Source of the DNA: Brenneria izadpanahii
GTDB lineage: Bacteria > Pseudomonadota > Gammaproteobacteria > Enterobacterales > Enterobacteriaceae
Length of the DNA stretch: 64,000 bases
Direction: 5' to 3'
NCBI RefSeq assembly: GCF_017569925.1
Contig: NZ_CP050854.1
Coordinates: 248,001 to 312,000, forward strand
Shown here: positions 34,398-44,861 of the stretch, piece by piece
Layout of the letters: the number at the start of each line of letters is the position of its first letter
How positions within the stretch are numbered: position 1 is the stretch's first letter
Position numbers and translations under genes: made by a program
Notes under the pieces: model-generated
Told to the model about the DNA's origin: nothing
Database searches by the model: none
The model's input: the letters and a program-made list of their open reading frames with translations, nothing else

Positions 34398-35657
34398 ATG
34401 AATCTTACCGAATTAAAGAATACGCCAGTTTCTGAGTTAATTACTCTTGGCGAAAATATGGGGCTGGAAAACCTGGCCCGCATGCGCAAACAGGATATTA
34501 TTTTCGCGATCCTGAAGCAGCACGCGAAGAGCGGCGAAGACATTTTCGGCGATGGCGTGCTGGAAATATTGCAGGATGGATTTGGTTTCCTCCGTTCTGC
34601 AGACAGTTCCTACCTCGCCGGTCCCGATGATATCTACGTTTCTCCCAGCCAAATCCGCCGTTTTAACCTTCGTACCGGTGACACCATTTCCGGCAAAATT
34701 CGTCCGCCGAAAGAGGGTGAACGTTATTTCGCGCTGCTGAAAGTCAATGAAGTCAACTACGACAAACCTGAGAACGCCCGCAGCAAGATCCTGTTTGAAA
34801 ACCTGACGCCGCTGCACGCGAACTCCCGTCTGCGTATGGAACGCGGCAATGGTTCGACGGAAGATTTGACCGCGCGCGTGCTGGATCTGGCGTCGCCGAT
34901 CGGCCGCGGTCAGCGTGGTCTGATCGTCGCGCCGCCGAAAGCGGGTAAAACCATGCTGCTGCAGAACATTGCGCAGAGCATTGCGTACAATCATCCCGAT
35001 TGCGTGCTGATGGTGCTGCTGATTGACGAACGTCCTGAAGAAGTTACCGAGATGCAGCGTCTGGTTAAAGGCGAAGTGGTCGCGTCTACCTTTGACGAGC
35101 CGGCTTCCCGCCATGTTCAGGTCGCTGAAATGGTAATCGAAAAGGCAAAACGCCTGGTTGAGCATAAAAAAGACGTGATCATTCTGCTGGACTCCATCAC
35201 ACGTCTGGCACGTGCCTATAACACCGTCGTGCCATCATCCGGTAAAGTGCTGACGGGCGGCGTGGATGCCAACGCCCTGCATCGTCCAAAACGCTTCTTC
35301 GGCGCCGCGCGTAACGTTGAAGAGGGCGGCAGTTTGACTATCATCGCCACCGCGTTGGTGGATACCGGCTCCAAGATGGATGAAGTTATTTACGAAGAGT
35401 TCAAGGGCACCGGTAATATGGAACTGCATCTCGCGCGTAAGATCGCAGAGAAGCGCGTGTTCCCTGCTATCGACTACAACCGTTCCGGCACGCGTAAAGA
35501 AGAGCTGCTGACGACGTCCGAAGAGCTGCAGAAGATGTGGATTTTGCGTAAAATCATCCACCCGATGGGCGAAATTGACGCGATGGAGTTCCTGATTAAT
35601 AAGTTGGCGATGACCAAAACCAACGATGAATTCTTCGATATGATGAAGCGTTCATAA
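34398..35657 (+). CDS. rho: Transcription termination factor Rho
   Basis: A 419-residue hexameric RNA helicase, the E. coli length. The N-terminal helix bundle starts [15 protein letters not shown]. The RNA-binding cold-shock domain (about 50-118) has [22 protein letters not shown]. The ATPase core has Walker [16 protein letters not shown], the Q loop with [15 protein letters not shown] and the R-loop [14 protein letters not shown]. It is followed by a strong terminator. Confidence 0.98.
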   Translation: MNLTELKNTPVSELITLGENMGLENLARMRKQDIIFAILKQHAKSGEDIFGDGVLEILQDGFGFLRSADSSYLAGPDDIYVSPSQIRRFNLRTGDTISGKIRPPKEGERYFALLKVNEVNYDKPENARSKILFENLTPLHANSRLRMERGNGSTEDLTARVLDLASPIGRGQRGLIVAPPKAGKTMLLQNIAQSIAYNHPDCVLMVLLIDERPEEVTEMQRLVKGEVVASTFDEPASRHVQVAEMVIEKAKRLVEHKKDVIILLDSITRLARAYNTVVPSSGKVLTGGVDANALHRPKRFFGAARNVEEGGSLTIIATALVDTGSKMDEVIYEEFKGTGNMELHLARKIAEKRVFPAIDYNRSGTRKEELLTTSEELQKMWILRKIIHPMGEIDAMEFLINKLAMTKTNDEFFDMMKRS

Positions 35658-35677
35658 ATCACGGATGAACTCGGGGA

Positions 35678-35707
35678 ACGCCACGCTGGGTCGTGGCGTT
35701 TTTTTTA
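35678..35707 (+). terminator. Terminator of rho
   Basis: AACGCCACG pairs with CGTGGCGTT around CTGGGT and is followed by eight T residues. It lies 21 bases after the rho stop. Confidence 0.93.
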
Positions 35708-35959
35708 TACCTATAATTTCTCTATCCAATAAATATCAAGGCGGGGTTAACTCTGCTGCAACTTGAGAGATGATGGGGATAAAATGATTAGCTGAAACGT
35801 TAATCGTATAAACAGCGTTCCTCATGCTATTGCCCGCTTGATGGATGGGGGCGCCGGTGGCTCGATGGTGAGCCGGCGCATACCGATGCGGCAGATAGGA
35901 TTGAAGGCGTAAACCGAGCGTATATTAAGCAGCCACAGCGAGGCCAGAAGCTGTGAACG

Positions 35960-37045
35960 GTGAATTTACTCACGATGAGTTCCGAATTATTAATTATTTT
36001 TTTGTTTTCTCTAGGCTTCCTGTTTTTTGCTCGTCAGGTTGCAAGAATAATAGGGCTTGTTGATCGCCCCAATTATCGCAAGCGGCATCGCGGACTAATC
36101 CCCCTGGTCGGCGGTATCTCCGTGTACGCCGGAATCTGCTTTACTTACCTGATCACCGATCAATACATTCCCAATTTCCGGCTTTATCTGTTTTGCGCCG
36201 GCGTGTTGGTTCTTGTCGGCGCGCTGGACGATCGCTTTGATATCAGCGTAAAAATCCGCGCCGTCGTGCAGGCATGCGTCGCCATTATCATGATGGCCTT
36301 CGCCGGCCTCACATTGCATAGTTTCGGGCATATTCTGGGGCCGTGGCAGATGCAGCTTGGCCCGTTTGGTTATCTGGTGACGTTGTTTGCCGTCTGGGCC
36401 GCTATCAATGCGTTCAATATGGTGGATGGCATTGATGGGCTGCTGGGCGGATTGTCCTGCGTTTCCTTTGGCGCGATGGGCATATTGCTGTATCTGAGCG
36501 GCCACGCCAATCTGGCGCTTTGGTGCTTTGCCATGATCGCCGCTATCATTCCTTACATCCTGCTCAATCTCGGCGTTTTCGGTAAACGTTATAAAGTTTT
36601 TATGGGGGATGCGGGCAGCACCATGATAGGGTTTACCGCGATCTGGATCCTGATTCAAACCACGCAGGGACAGCAGCATCCGATCAATCCGGTGACGGCA
36701 TTGTGGATCATTGCTATTCCTCTGATTGATATGATTGCGATCATGTATCGTCGTTTGCGTAAAGGATTGAGTCCGTTTTCTCCCGATCGCCAGCACATTC
36801 ACCATTTAATGATGCGGGCCGGTTTTACTTCTCGACAGGCTTTTGTTCTTATTACGCTGGCGGCGGCGCTGCTGGCCGCGTTCGGCGTCTTAGGGGAATA
36901 TCTCTCATTTGTTCCCGAATGGGCTATGTTGGCATTATTTTTGCTGGCATTCTTGCTATATGGCTACTGCCTTAAGCGCGCGTGGCGGGTGGCGCGTTTT
37001 ATTAAGCGAATCAAGCGTCGCGTACGTGCCGACGAGCGAAAGTAG
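35960..37045 (+). CDS. wecA: UDP-GlcNAc:undecaprenyl-phosphate GlcNAc-1-phosphate transferase WecA
   Basis: Integral membrane enzyme that makes lipid I (Und-PP-GlcNAc), the first step of ECA and of many O antigens. It has 361 residues and about 11 membrane helices. Motifs are VGALDDRFD (Mg2+-binding aspartates), NAFNMVDGIDGL and RQHIHHLMM. The GTG start gives MNLLTMSSELL, matching the E. coli N-terminus, which also uses GTG. First gene of the ECA operon, 250 bp after the rho terminator. Confidence 0.96.
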   Translation: MNLLTMSSELLIIFLFSLGFLFFARQVARIIGLVDRPNYRKRHRGLIPLVGGISVYAGICFTYLITDQYIPNFRLYLFCAGVLVLVGALDDRFDISVKIRAVVQACVAIIMMAFAGLTLHSFGHILGPWQMQLGPFGYLVTLFAVWAAINAFNMVDGIDGLLGGLSCVSFGAMGILLYLSGHANLALWCFAMIAAIIPYILLNLGVFGKRYKVFMGDAGSTMIGFTAIWILIQTTQGQQHPINPVTALWIIAIPLIDMIAIMYRRLRKGLSPFSPDRQHIHHLMMRAGFTSRQAFVLITLAAALLAAFGVLGEYLSFVPEWAMLALFLLAFLLYGYCLKRAWRVARFIKRIKRRVRADERK

Positions 37046-37075
37046 TGGTCTTGACCAAATAATTTTGGGGAAGTA

Positions 37076-38134
37076 ATGAAATCAGAGAACCAATCCACCG
37101 GGAGTGCGTCAGTTGACAATGAGCTGGATATTCGCGGTTTGTTTTGCACACTGTGGCGCGGCAAGATCTGGATCCTGTCTATGGCCTGTTTGTTTGGCCT
37201 GGCCGCGCTGCTCTATTCTTATCTGGTGAAACAGGAGTGGAGCGCGACGGCCATCACCGATCGGCCGACGGTAAACATGCTGGGCGGATACTATTCGCAG
37301 CAGCAGTTCCTGCGCAATCTGGATGCCAAATCCTTTTCTACGCCGCAGCCTGAACAGCCGGCTATCGCCGCGGTGGCGTATGAGGAGTTCGTCATGCAAC
37401 TGGCGGCTTACGACACGCGCCGCGATTTCTGGCTGCAAACCGACTATTATAAACAGCGTCAGGAAGGGGATGCCAAAGCGGACTCCGCCTTGCTGGATGA
37501 ACTGGTGAATAATATTCAGTTTACGCCGCATGATGATGTCAAGAAGACCAATGACGGCGTAAAACTGGTGGCGGAAACGCCGGCGGACGCCAATACGTTG
37601 CTGCGTCAGTATGTTCAATTCGCCAGCCGGCGCGCCGCCAGCCATCTTAACGAAGAGATTAGCGGCGCATGGGCGGCCAGAACCATCTTCATCAAATCGC
37701 AGATTAAGCGCCAGGAAGCGGTGGCGAAAGCGGTTTATGAGCGCGATCTCCGCAGCGTCGAGCTGGCGTTGAAAATTGCGCAGCAGCAGGATATCAAACG
37801 TAGTCAAACGGACACGCCTGCGGATGAATTGCCGGCGTCCGAAATGTTTTTGCTGGGCAGGCCGATGCTCAAGGCGCGTCTGGAGTCATTAGAGTCCAGC
37901 GGCCCACACTATGATCTTGATTACGATCAGAATCGCGCCATGTTGGCCACCTTGAATGTAGGACCGACACTCGACGTCAATTTTCAGACCTACCGTTATT
38001 TGCGTACGCCGGAAGAGCCGGTCAGGCGTGATAGCCCGCGCCGGGCCTTCCTAATGGTAATGTGGGGCGCTATCGGTATGTTGGTGGGCGCGGGTGTCGC
38101 TTTGGTTCGTCGTCCTCGCTTATCCGTTAGTTGA
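37076..38134 (+). CDS. wzzE: ECA polysaccharide chain length modulator WzzE
   Basis: A 352-residue polysaccharide co-polymerase of the Wzz family. One membrane helix lies near the N-terminus (about 34-52, ILSMACLFGLAALLYSYLV) and one near the C-terminus (about 322-342). They enclose a large periplasmic, partly coiled-coil domain. It sets the modal number of ECA repeats together with WzyE. Confidence 0.95.
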   Translation: MKSENQSTGSASVDNELDIRGLFCTLWRGKIWILSMACLFGLAALLYSYLVKQEWSATAITDRPTVNMLGGYYSQQQFLRNLDAKSFSTPQPEQPAIAAVAYEEFVMQLAAYDTRRDFWLQTDYYKQRQEGDAKADSALLDELVNNIQFTPHDDVKKTNDGVKLVAETPADANTLLRQYVQFASRRAASHLNEEISGAWAARTIFIKSQIKRQEAVAKAVYERDLRSVELALKIAQQQDIKRSQTDTPADELPASEMFLLGRPMLKARLESLESSGPHYDLDYDQNRAMLATLNVGPTLDVNFQTYRYLRTPEEPVRRDSPRRAFLMVMWGAIGMLVGAGVALVRRPRLSVS

Positions 38135-38192
38135 TTAGCGTCCGATCCGCAGTAAGTAAAGTCTGCGTCTAACTTGATTAAAGAGATTCACT

Positions 38193-39335
38193 GTGAAAGT
38201 GTTGACTGTTTTCGGCACCCGACCGGAGGCCATTAAAATGGCTCCGCTGGTTCGTGTTCTGGCTCAGGATGAAGCCTTTGAATCAAGAATTTGCGTGACG
38301 GCCCAGCATCGAGAAATGCTCGATCAGGTGTTGCGTTTGTTCGATATTACCCCTGATTATGATCTAAACATCATGCAGCCAGGCCAATCGCTCAGCGAGA
38401 TATCCAGCCGGATCCTGAGGGGGCTTGAGCCCGTGATGGCGGAGTTTAAGCCCGATTTGGTACTGGTTCACGGCGATACCACCACGACATTGACGACCAG
38501 CCTGGCCGCGTTTTATCAACGTATTCCGGTTGGGCATGTCGAGGCCGGGCTGCGTACCGGCAATCTGTACTCGCCCTGGCCGGAGGAGGCCAACCGTAAG
38601 CTGACCGGGCATCTGGCGATGTTCCATTTCGCGCCGACGGAGAATTCCCGCCTGAATCTGCTGCGCGAACATTTATCGGACCGGCATATTTTCGTGACCG
38701 GGAATACGGTGATAGATGCGCTGTTCTGGGTTCGGGATCGCATCGTCAACGATGCGCAACTGCGCCGCAGTCTGGATGAAAAGTACGCCTTCCTGGATAC
38801 CAGCAAAAAACTGATTCTGGTTACCGGACACCGGCGTGAAAGTTTTGGCGGGGGCTTTGAGCGCATATGCAGCGCGCTGGCGGATATCGCCCTGCGTCAC
38901 CCGGAGGTTCAGATTGTTTATCCCGTCCATCTTAACCCGAACGTCAGCGAGCCGGTGAACCGCATCTTGAGTGGTATTGATAATGTGATGCTTATCGCGC
39001 CGCAGGATTACCTGCCGTTTGTTTATCTGATGAATCGTTCCTATATGATCCTGACGGATTCGGGAGGGATTCAGGAAGAGGCGCCGTCGTTGGGTAAGCC
39101 GGTACTGGTTATGCGCGATACCACCGAACGCCCCGAGGCGGTGGAAGCGGGTACGGTCAGGCTGGTGGGAACGGATGTGGTAAAAATTGTCGATACCGTT
39201 TCTCAATTACTGACGGATGAAAATGAATATCAGGCCATGAGCCGGGCGCATAATCCTTATGGTGACGGCCATGCTTGCCAACGCATTGTCGATGCGATTA
39301 AAAATTATCAAAAGAATCATCAGGTGACGCCATGA
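38193..39335 (+). CDS. wecB: UDP-N-acetylglucosamine 2-epimerase WecB
   Basis: Non-hydrolysing epimerase converting UDP-GlcNAc to UDP-ManNAc for ECA. It has 380 residues and a two-domain GT-B-like fold. Seen are [14 protein letters not shown] at the N-terminus, [28 protein letters not shown] with active-site acids, [10 protein letters not shown] and the nucleotide-binding [19 protein letters not shown]. The stop overlaps the wecC start by four bases (ATGA). Confidence 0.97.
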   Translation: MKVLTVFGTRPEAIKMAPLVRVLAQDEAFESRICVTAQHREMLDQVLRLFDITPDYDLNIMQPGQSLSEISSRILRGLEPVMAEFKPDLVLVHGDTTTTLTTSLAAFYQRIPVGHVEAGLRTGNLYSPWPEEANRKLTGHLAMFHFAPTENSRLNLLREHLSDRHIFVTGNTVIDALFWVRDRIVNDAQLRRSLDEKYAFLDTSKKLILVTGHRRESFGGGFERICSALADIALRHPEVQIVYPVHLNPNVSEPVNRILSGIDNVMLIAPQDYLPFVYLMNRSYMILTDSGGIQEEAPSLGKPVLVMRDTTERPEAVEAGTVRLVGTDVVKIVDTVSQLLTDENEYQAMSRAHNPYGDGHACQRIVDAIKNYQKNHQVTP

Positions 39336-40594
39336 GTTTTGACACGATTTCGGTTATCGGGCTGGGTTACATCGGTTTACCGACCGCGGCCGCATTTGCT
39401 TCGCGTAAGAAGAACGTGATCGGCATTGATGTGAATAAACAGACGGTAGAAACCATTAACCGGGGCGAAATTCACATTATTGAGCCGGATCTGGATACTT
39501 TAGTCAAAGTCGCGGTTGAAAACGGCTATTTACAGGCGCTGAACAAACCGGTGGCGGCGGATGCTTTTTTGATTGCCGTTCCGACGCCGTTCAAGGGCGA
39601 CCACGAACCGGACATGGCCTATGTGCAGGCGGCGGCGGAGTCTATCGCGCCGGTCCTGAAAAAAGGCGATCTGATTATTCTGGAATCGACGTCGCCCGTC
39701 GGCACGACAGAGCAAATGGCCGAGTGGCTGGCGCAGGCTCGGACGGATTTAACCTTCCCGCAGCAGGCCGGGGAAGCCGCCGATATCAATATCGCTTACT
39801 GCCCGGAGCGGGTGCTGCCTGGAAAGGTCGTGGTTGAACTGATTAAAAACGATCGGGTGATCGGCGGAATGACCGCGGCGTGTTCGGCCCGCGCGAGCGA
39901 ACTGTACAAAATCTTTCTTGAAGGTGAGTGTGTGATTACTAACTCGCGCACTGCCGAAATGTGTAAGCTGACGGAAAATAGCTTTCGTGACGTAAATATC
40001 GCGTTCGCCAATGAGCTGTCGCTGATCTGCGCGGAACAAAATATTAACGTATGGGAGCTTATCCGATTGGCAAACCGCCATCCTCGCGTCAATATTCTGC
40101 AACCGGGTCCTGGCGTCGGCGGACACTGCATTGCGGTTGACCCCTGGTTTATCGTTGCGCAGAATCCGCAGCAGGCGCGGTTGATCCATACGGCCAGGCT
40201 AGTCAATGATGGCAAGCCGCTATGGGTCGTCGATCGGGTAAAAACGGCCGTCGCGGATTATCTGGCCCAAACGGATAAACGCGCCAGCGAAGTGACGGTT
40301 GCCTGCTTTGGTCTGGCGTTTAAGCCGGACATTGATGATTTACGTGAAAGCCCGGCAGTGGAAATCACGCAAATGATCGCGCAGTGGAACACAGGCGCCA
40401 CGCTGGTGGTGGAGCCTAACGTCAGGCAACTGCCGGCGGCATTGGCGGGGCAGGTAGAGCTGGTTGATATCGCCAGCGCGCTGCGGGATGCCGATGTACT
40501 GGTCATGTTGGTCGATCACCGTCAGTTCAAAGCCGTTGACCCCGCGGATATTAAACAAAATTGGGTTGTTGATACAAAAGGAGTATGGCGTTGA
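39332..40594 (+). CDS. wecC: UDP-N-acetyl-D-mannosamine dehydrogenase WecC
   Basis: NAD-dependent four-electron oxidation of UDP-ManNAc to UDP-ManNAcA, the acidic sugar of ECA. At 420 residues it is the E. coli length. The N-terminal Rossmann motif is [16 protein letters not shown], the catalytic cysteine is in [16 protein letters not shown], and the C-terminal UDP-sugar domain contains [15 protein letters not shown]. It overlaps wecB by four bases and rffG by ten (or four, if rffG uses its TTG). Confidence 0.97.
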   Translation: MSFDTISVIGLGYIGLPTAAAFASRKKNVIGIDVNKQTVETINRGEIHIIEPDLDTLVKVAVENGYLQALNKPVAADAFLIAVPTPFKGDHEPDMAYVQAAAESIAPVLKKGDLIILESTSPVGTTEQMAEWLAQARTDLTFPQQAGEAADINIAYCPERVLPGKVVVELIKNDRVIGGMTAACSARASELYKIFLEGECVITNSRTAEMCKLTENSFRDVNIAFANELSLICAEQNINVWELIRLANRHPRVNILQPGPGVGGHCIAVDPWFIVAQNPQQARLIHTARLVNDGKPLWVVDRVKTAVADYLAQTDKRASEVTVACFGLAFKPDIDDLRESPAVEITQMIAQWNTGATLVVEPNVRQLPAALAGQVELVDIASALRDADVLVMLVDHRQFKAVDPADIKQNWVVDTKGVWR

Positions 40595-41658
40595 AACGTA
40601 TATTAATCACCGGTGGAGCCGGGTTTATTGGTTCGGCTTTAGTCAGGCATATTATTACCGAGACGCCAAACAGCGTGGTGGTGGTGGATAAACTCACCTA
40701 TGCCGGCAACTTATCCTCTCTGACTCCGGTAGCAGACAGCGCCCGTTTCGCTTTTGAACAGGTTGATATTTGCGATCGCGCGGCGTTGGATAAGGTGTTT
40801 GCCGAGTATCAGCCGGCCATGGTGATGCATTTGGCGGCGGAAAGTCACGTCGATCGTTCCATCGACGGCCCGGCTGCGTTTATCGAAACCAACATAGTGG
40901 GTACTTACACGCTGTTGGAAGCGGCCCGCCATTACTGGCAAGGCATGGAGCCCGCGGAAAAAGCGGCGTTCCGTTTCCACCATATTTCCACGGATGAAGT
41001 GTTCGGCGATCTGCACGGCACGGACGATCTATTTACCGAAACCACGCCTTATGCGCCAAGCAGCCCCTATTCGGCTTCCAAAGCGTCGAGCGATCACCTG
41101 GTTCGCGCCTGGCTGCGCACCTATGGACTGCCGACCATTATCACCAACTGTTCCAATAACTACGGCCCTTATCACTTCCCTGAAAAGCTGATCCCGCTGG
41201 TGATTCTGAATGCCGTTGCCGGCAAACCGCTGCCGGTGTATGGCGATGGCGCGCAGATCCGCGACTGGCTGTTCGTCGAAGATCACGCCCGCGCGCTGTA
41301 TAAGGTGGTGACGGAAGGCGTCGTTGGGGAAACCTACAACATTGGCGGCCATAACGAACGCAAGAATATTGAAGTGGTGCAAACGATCTGTGATTTGCTG
41401 GAAGAGCTGGCGCCGAATAAGCCGGCGGGCGTACAGCACTATCGCGATTTAATCACTTATGTTAAAGACCGTCCCGGTCATGATATGCGTTACGCCATTG
41501 ATGCCGGCAAAATTGAACGCGAGCTCGGCTGGCGCCCGCAAGAAACGTTTGAAAGCGGGATGAAAAAAACCGTGAGCTGGTATCTGAATAATGAAAAATG
41601 GTGGCGCAGCGTGCAGGATGGATCTTATACCGGCGAACGGTTAGGTCTGAATAGCTAA
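40585..41658 (+). CDS. rffG: dTDP-glucose 4,6-dehydratase RffG
   Basis: Short-chain dehydrogenase/reductase fold enzyme that makes dTDP-4-keto-6-deoxyglucose on the route to dTDP-Fuc4NAc. It has 357 residues, with the [14 protein letters not shown] nucleotide loop, the STDEVFGDL catalytic region and the [15 protein letters not shown]yr-Lys pair. The ATG at 40585 lies inside wecC. A TTG at 40591, overlapping the wecC stop as TTGA, would give MKRILITGG and match the E. coli protein more closely. The next gene in E. coli, rffH, is missing here. Confidence 0.96.
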   Translation: MALKRILITGGAGFIGSALVRHIITETPNSVVVVDKLTYAGNLSSLTPVADSARFAFEQVDICDRAALDKVFAEYQPAMVMHLAAESHVDRSIDGPAAFIETNIVGTYTLLEAARHYWQGMEPAEKAAFRFHHISTDEVFGDLHGTDDLFTETTPYAPSSPYSASKASSDHLVRAWLRTYGLPTIITNCSNNYGPYHFPEKLIPLVILNAVAGKPLPVYGDGAQIRDWLFVEDHARALYKVVTEGVVGETYNIGGHNERKNIEVVQTICDLLEELAPNKPAGVQHYRDLITYVKDRPGHDMRYAIDAGKIERELGWRPQETFESGMKKTVSWYLNNEKWWRSVQDGSYTGERLGLNS

Positions 41659-41699
41659 TCAGGCTGTTCGCGCCTGTGAGCGTGGTGTACCGGAGCAAG

Positions 41700-41729
41700 T
41701 ATCCCCTGCATCTTGAAATCTATTGGGTA
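41700..41729. repeat. Short ERIC-end-like palindrome between rffG and wecD
   Basis: A 30 bp element beginning TATCCCCTGCATC and ending GAAATCTATTGGGTA. It shares its right end (GAAATCTATTGGGTA) with the full ERIC element at 55738-55863 and has opposed TATCCC/GGGTA termini, so it looks like an internally deleted ERIC. It ends directly before the wecD ATG, and its GGGTAG could serve as the ribosome site. Confidence 0.7.
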
Positions 41730-41730
41730 G

Positions 41731-42474
41731 ATGACAGATATGACGCTTTCTGTAGCAACACGCTCATCGGCGTGCATCCATGCCAGTATTGAACCGTTGG
41801 ATTGGGAAAGCCGTTTTTTCAATCTTGCCAGCGGTAAGCTGAATTTTTCACCGGCGGCGCCCGCGCTCACGCCGGAGCGGCTGAATGACTTCGCGCTGAC
41901 GCAGGCGAAAATAGCGGCGGATAATATGCCGCTGGCCGATGCGTTGGCGGATTTCGGTTTTCGTCTGGCCGAGGGGGAAGTCGATCTCTGCCTGTCGCTG
42001 GCCGATGCGCCGGCGGCGGACGTTCCGCTTCAGCCGAGGATTGCCGGCGGCGGCGATATCCCGGCGTTGCGCGCCGCCGCCGCACAGGTTTTCGCGTTGA
42101 GCCGTTTTCGCGCCCCCTGGTATCGGCCTGAAGACAGCGGACGTTTCTATGCCCAGTGGGTGGAAAATGCGGTGCGCGGCACCTTTGATCATCAGTGTCT
42201 GCTGCTTGAGAGCGCCGCCGGGCAGCCGCTGGGATGGGTGACGCTGCGTCAGTTGAATGAATCGGAAGCCCGTATCGGGCTGCTGGCCGCCTGGCCTGGA
42301 GCAACGGCGCGCGGCATCGGCGCGCGGCTGATGTCGGTGGCCGAAGCCTGGTGCCGGCGGCAGGGCGTGCAACGTTTATGGGTCGCGACGCAGGCAGGCA
42401 ATGTGGCGGCCCTTCGTCTTTATCTTCGTCGCGGTGCCAGAGTTGAGAGCACGGCCTATTGGTTATACAGGTGA
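41731..42474 (+). CDS. wecD: dTDP-4-amino-4,6-dideoxy-D-galactose acyltransferase WecD
   Basis: GNAT-family enzyme that acetylates dTDP-Fuc4N to dTDP-Fuc4NAc. The 247-residue frame is longer than E. coli WecD (224). Similarity begins at HASIEPLDWESRFF, so about 13-17 N-terminal residues are extra and directly follow the ERIC-like element. A second ATG at 41740 is an alternative start. Conserved parts include FALSRFRAPWYRPEDSGRFY, NAVRGTFDHQCLLL, the acetyl-CoA loop region ARGIGARLMSVAE and the end VESTAYWLYR. Two ends of this gene therefore differ in age: the core is standard, the N-terminus may be new. Confidence 0.93.
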   Translation: MTDMTLSVATRSSACIHASIEPLDWESRFFNLASGKLNFSPAAPALTPERLNDFALTQAKIAADNMPLADALADFGFRLAEGEVDLCLSLADAPAADVPLQPRIAGGGDIPALRAAAAQVFALSRFRAPWYRPEDSGRFYAQWVENAVRGTFDHQCLLLESAAGQPLGWVTLRQLNESEARIGLLAAWPGATARGIGARLMSVAEAWCRRQGVQRLWVATQAGNVAALRLYLRRGARVESTAYWLYR

Positions 42475-42478
42475 TCAC

Positions 42479-43609
42479 ATGATTCCGTTTAATGCGCCAC
42501 CGATCGTGGGTACTGAACTCGATTATATGCAGGCTGCCATGAGCAGCGGTAAATTGTGCGGCGACGGCGGCTTTACCCGCCGCTGCCAGCAGTGGCTGGA
42601 GCACTACTCCGGCAGCGCCAAAGTGCTGCTGACGCCATCCTGCACCGCGTCGCTGGAAATGGCGGCGATTTTGCTGGATATCAAACCCGGCGATGAAGTC
42701 ATTATGCCGAGTTACACGTTTGTCTCCACCGCCAATGCCTTTGTGCTGCGCGGCGCCCGCATCGTGTTTGTCGATATTCGACCGGACACCATGAATATCG
42801 ATGAAACGAAAATCGAAGCGGCGATTAGCGATAAAACCCGCGTTATCGTTCCGGTTCACTATGCCGGCGTGGCCTGCGAGATGGATGTCATCATGGCGCT
42901 GGCGAAGAAATACGACCTGTTTGTCGTCGAAGACGCCGCGCAGGGCATGATGTCCAGCTATAAGGGCCGGGCGCTAGGCTCCATCGGCCATATCGGTTGT
43001 TTCAGTTTCCACGAAACCAAAAACTACACCTCTGGCGGCGAGGGCGGCGCAACGCTGATTAACGACGCCAAACTGATCGATCGCGCGGAAATCGTGCGGG
43101 AAAAAGGCACCAACCGCAGTCAGTTCTTTCGCGGTCAGGTAGACAAATATACCTGGCGGGATATCGGCTCCAGCTATTTAATGGCGGATATTCAGGCCGC
43201 TTATCTGTGGGCGCAGTTGGAGGCGGCAAAGCAGATTAACGATCGCCGTTTACGCCTGTGGCAAAACTATCTGGCGGCTTTCAAACCGTTGGCGGACGCC
43301 GGACGCATCGCCTTGCCGTCGGTGCCGGCAAACTGCGTTCACAACGCGCACATGTTTTATATCAAGCTGCGCGATGCGCAAGATCGTTCCGCCTTCATCA
43401 GTCATATGAAAGAGGCCGAGATCCTGACGGTGTTTCACTATATTCCGCTGCATGAATGTCCCGCCGGCATCAATTTCGGCCGCTTTTCAGGCGACGATCG
43501 CTACACCACGCAGGAAAGCGAACGTTTGGTGCGGCTGCCGCTGTTCTATAATCTGACTGACGTTAATCAGCGTACGGTGATCAATAGCATCCTGAGTTTC
43601 TTTTTCTGA
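42479..43609 (+). CDS. wecE: dTDP-4-amino-4,6-dideoxygalactose transaminase WecE
   Basis: PLP-dependent sugar aminotransferase (DegT/DnrJ/EryC1 family) that converts dTDP-4-keto-6-deoxyglucose to dTDP-Fuc4N. The start at 42479 (MIPFNAPPIVGTELDYM) gives 376 residues as in E. coli and lies four bases after wecD. A longer frame to 42401 would overlap wecD. The PLP lysine is in FSFHETKNYTSGGEGG, and the cofactor aspartate is in VEDAAQGM. Confidence 0.96.
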   Translation: MIPFNAPPIVGTELDYMQAAMSSGKLCGDGGFTRRCQQWLEHYSGSAKVLLTPSCTASLEMAAILLDIKPGDEVIMPSYTFVSTANAFVLRGARIVFVDIRPDTMNIDETKIEAAISDKTRVIVPVHYAGVACEMDVIMALAKKYDLFVVEDAAQGMMSSYKGRALGSIGHIGCFSFHETKNYTSGGEGGATLINDAKLIDRAEIVREKGTNRSQFFRGQVDKYTWRDIGSSYLMADIQAAYLWAQLEAAKQINDRRLRLWQNYLAAFKPLADAGRIALPSVPANCVHNAHMFYIKLRDAQDRSAFISHMKEAEILTVFHYIPLHECPAGINFGRFSGDDRYTTQESERLVRLPLFYNLTDVNQRTVINSILSFFF

Positions 43610-43610
43610 T

Positions 43611-44861
43611 ATGTCGCTGGCGAAAGCATCAATATGGACGGCCGGCTCCACGCTGATAAAAATCGGCGTGGGGCTGATAGTCGTCAAACTGCTGGCGGTG
43701 ACGTTCGGCCCCGGCGGTGTCGGGCAGGCGGGGAATTTCCGCCAGTTGATCACGGTATTGGGCGTGTTGTCCGGCGCGGGGATTTTTAACGGCGTCACCA
43801 AATATGTCGCGGAATACCATCAACGGCCGGAGCGGCTGACGCCGTTGCTGGGCACGTCTGTTTCGCTGGTGTTGGGGTTTTCCTCGCTGCTGGCCGCGGT
43901 GTTCTTGTTTGCCGCCGCGCCGATAGCCAATGCGCTGTTCGGGCATGAGGAATACCGCGATGTGATCCGCGCGCTGGCGTTTATCCAGATGGGGATTGCC
44001 TATGCCAACCTGTTTCTGGCGATCCTGAAAGGCTACCGCGATGCGGTGGGAAACGCTCTGGCGGTGATCGGCGGCAGCCTGATCGGCCTGGTCGCCTATT
44101 GGCTGTGCTTTATGCTGGGAGGGTACGCCGGCGCGTTGGCCGGGTTGGCGCTGGTGCCCGCGCTGGTGGTATTGCCTGCCGCCGTGCTGATGCGGCGGCG
44201 CACGCCGTTATCCTGGCGGGCGTTAAAACCGGCCTGGGACAACGCCATCGCCGGGGATCTCGGCAAGTTTACCCTGATGGCGCTGATGACGGCGGTCACG
44301 CTGCCGGTGGCTTATATCATGATGCGTAATCTGCTGGCGGAACACTATAGCTGGGAAGAGGTCGGCATTTGGCAGGGCGTCAGCACGATTTCAGATGCCT
44401 ACCTGCAGTTCATTACCGCGTCGTTCACCGTATATCTGCTGCCGACGCTATCGCGCCTGACGGATAAAAGCGCGCTGTCTGCGGAAATCGTCCGCTCGCT
44501 GAAATTTGTGTTGCCGGTGGTGGCGGGCGTCAGTTTTTGCGTCTGGCTGCTGCGTGACTTCGCTATCTGGCTGCTGTTCTCCAGCCAGTTTACCGCCATG
44601 AGGGAGCTATTCGTCTGGCAGCTGGCGGGCGACGTAATGAAAGTGGGCGCTTACGTCTTTGGTTATTTGGTGATTGCCAAGGCCGCGTTGCGCTTTTATC
44701 TGCTTACCGAAGTCAGCCAGTTCATATTGCTCACGGGGTTTGCCCGCTGGCTGATTCCCGTTAATGGCGCGTTGGGCGCCGCGCAGGCTTATATGGCGAC
44801 CTATCTGGTCTATTTTTTGCTTTGTTGTAGCGTATTCATTATTTACCGTAGGCGAGCATGA
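43611..44861 (+). CDS. wzxE: ECA lipid III flippase WzxE
   Basis: A 416-residue inner-membrane protein of the MOP superfamily with about 12 helices. It moves the undecaprenyl-linked ECA trisaccharide to the periplasmic face. It starts one base after the wecE stop and its own stop overlaps wecF (ATGA). The sequence [19 protein letters not shown] and the [14 protein letters not shown] loop match the WzxE family. Confidence 0.95.
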   Translation: MSLAKASIWTAGSTLIKIGVGLIVVKLLAVTFGPGGVGQAGNFRQLITVLGVLSGAGIFNGVTKYVAEYHQRPERLTPLLGTSVSLVLGFSSLLAAVFLFAAAPIANALFGHEEYRDVIRALAFIQMGIAYANLFLAILKGYRDAVGNALAVIGGSLIGLVAYWLCFMLGGYAGALAGLALVPALVVLPAAVLMRRRTPLSWRALKPAWDNAIAGDLGKFTLMALMTAVTLPVAYIMMRNLLAEHYSWEEVGIWQGVSTISDAYLQFITASFTVYLLPTLSRLTDKSALSAEIVRSLKFVLPVVAGVSFCVWLLRDFAIWLLFSSQFTAMRELFVWQLAGDVMKVGAYVFGYLVIAKAALRFYLLTEVSQFILLTGFARWLIPVNGALGAAQAYMATYLVYFLLCCSVFIIYRRRA

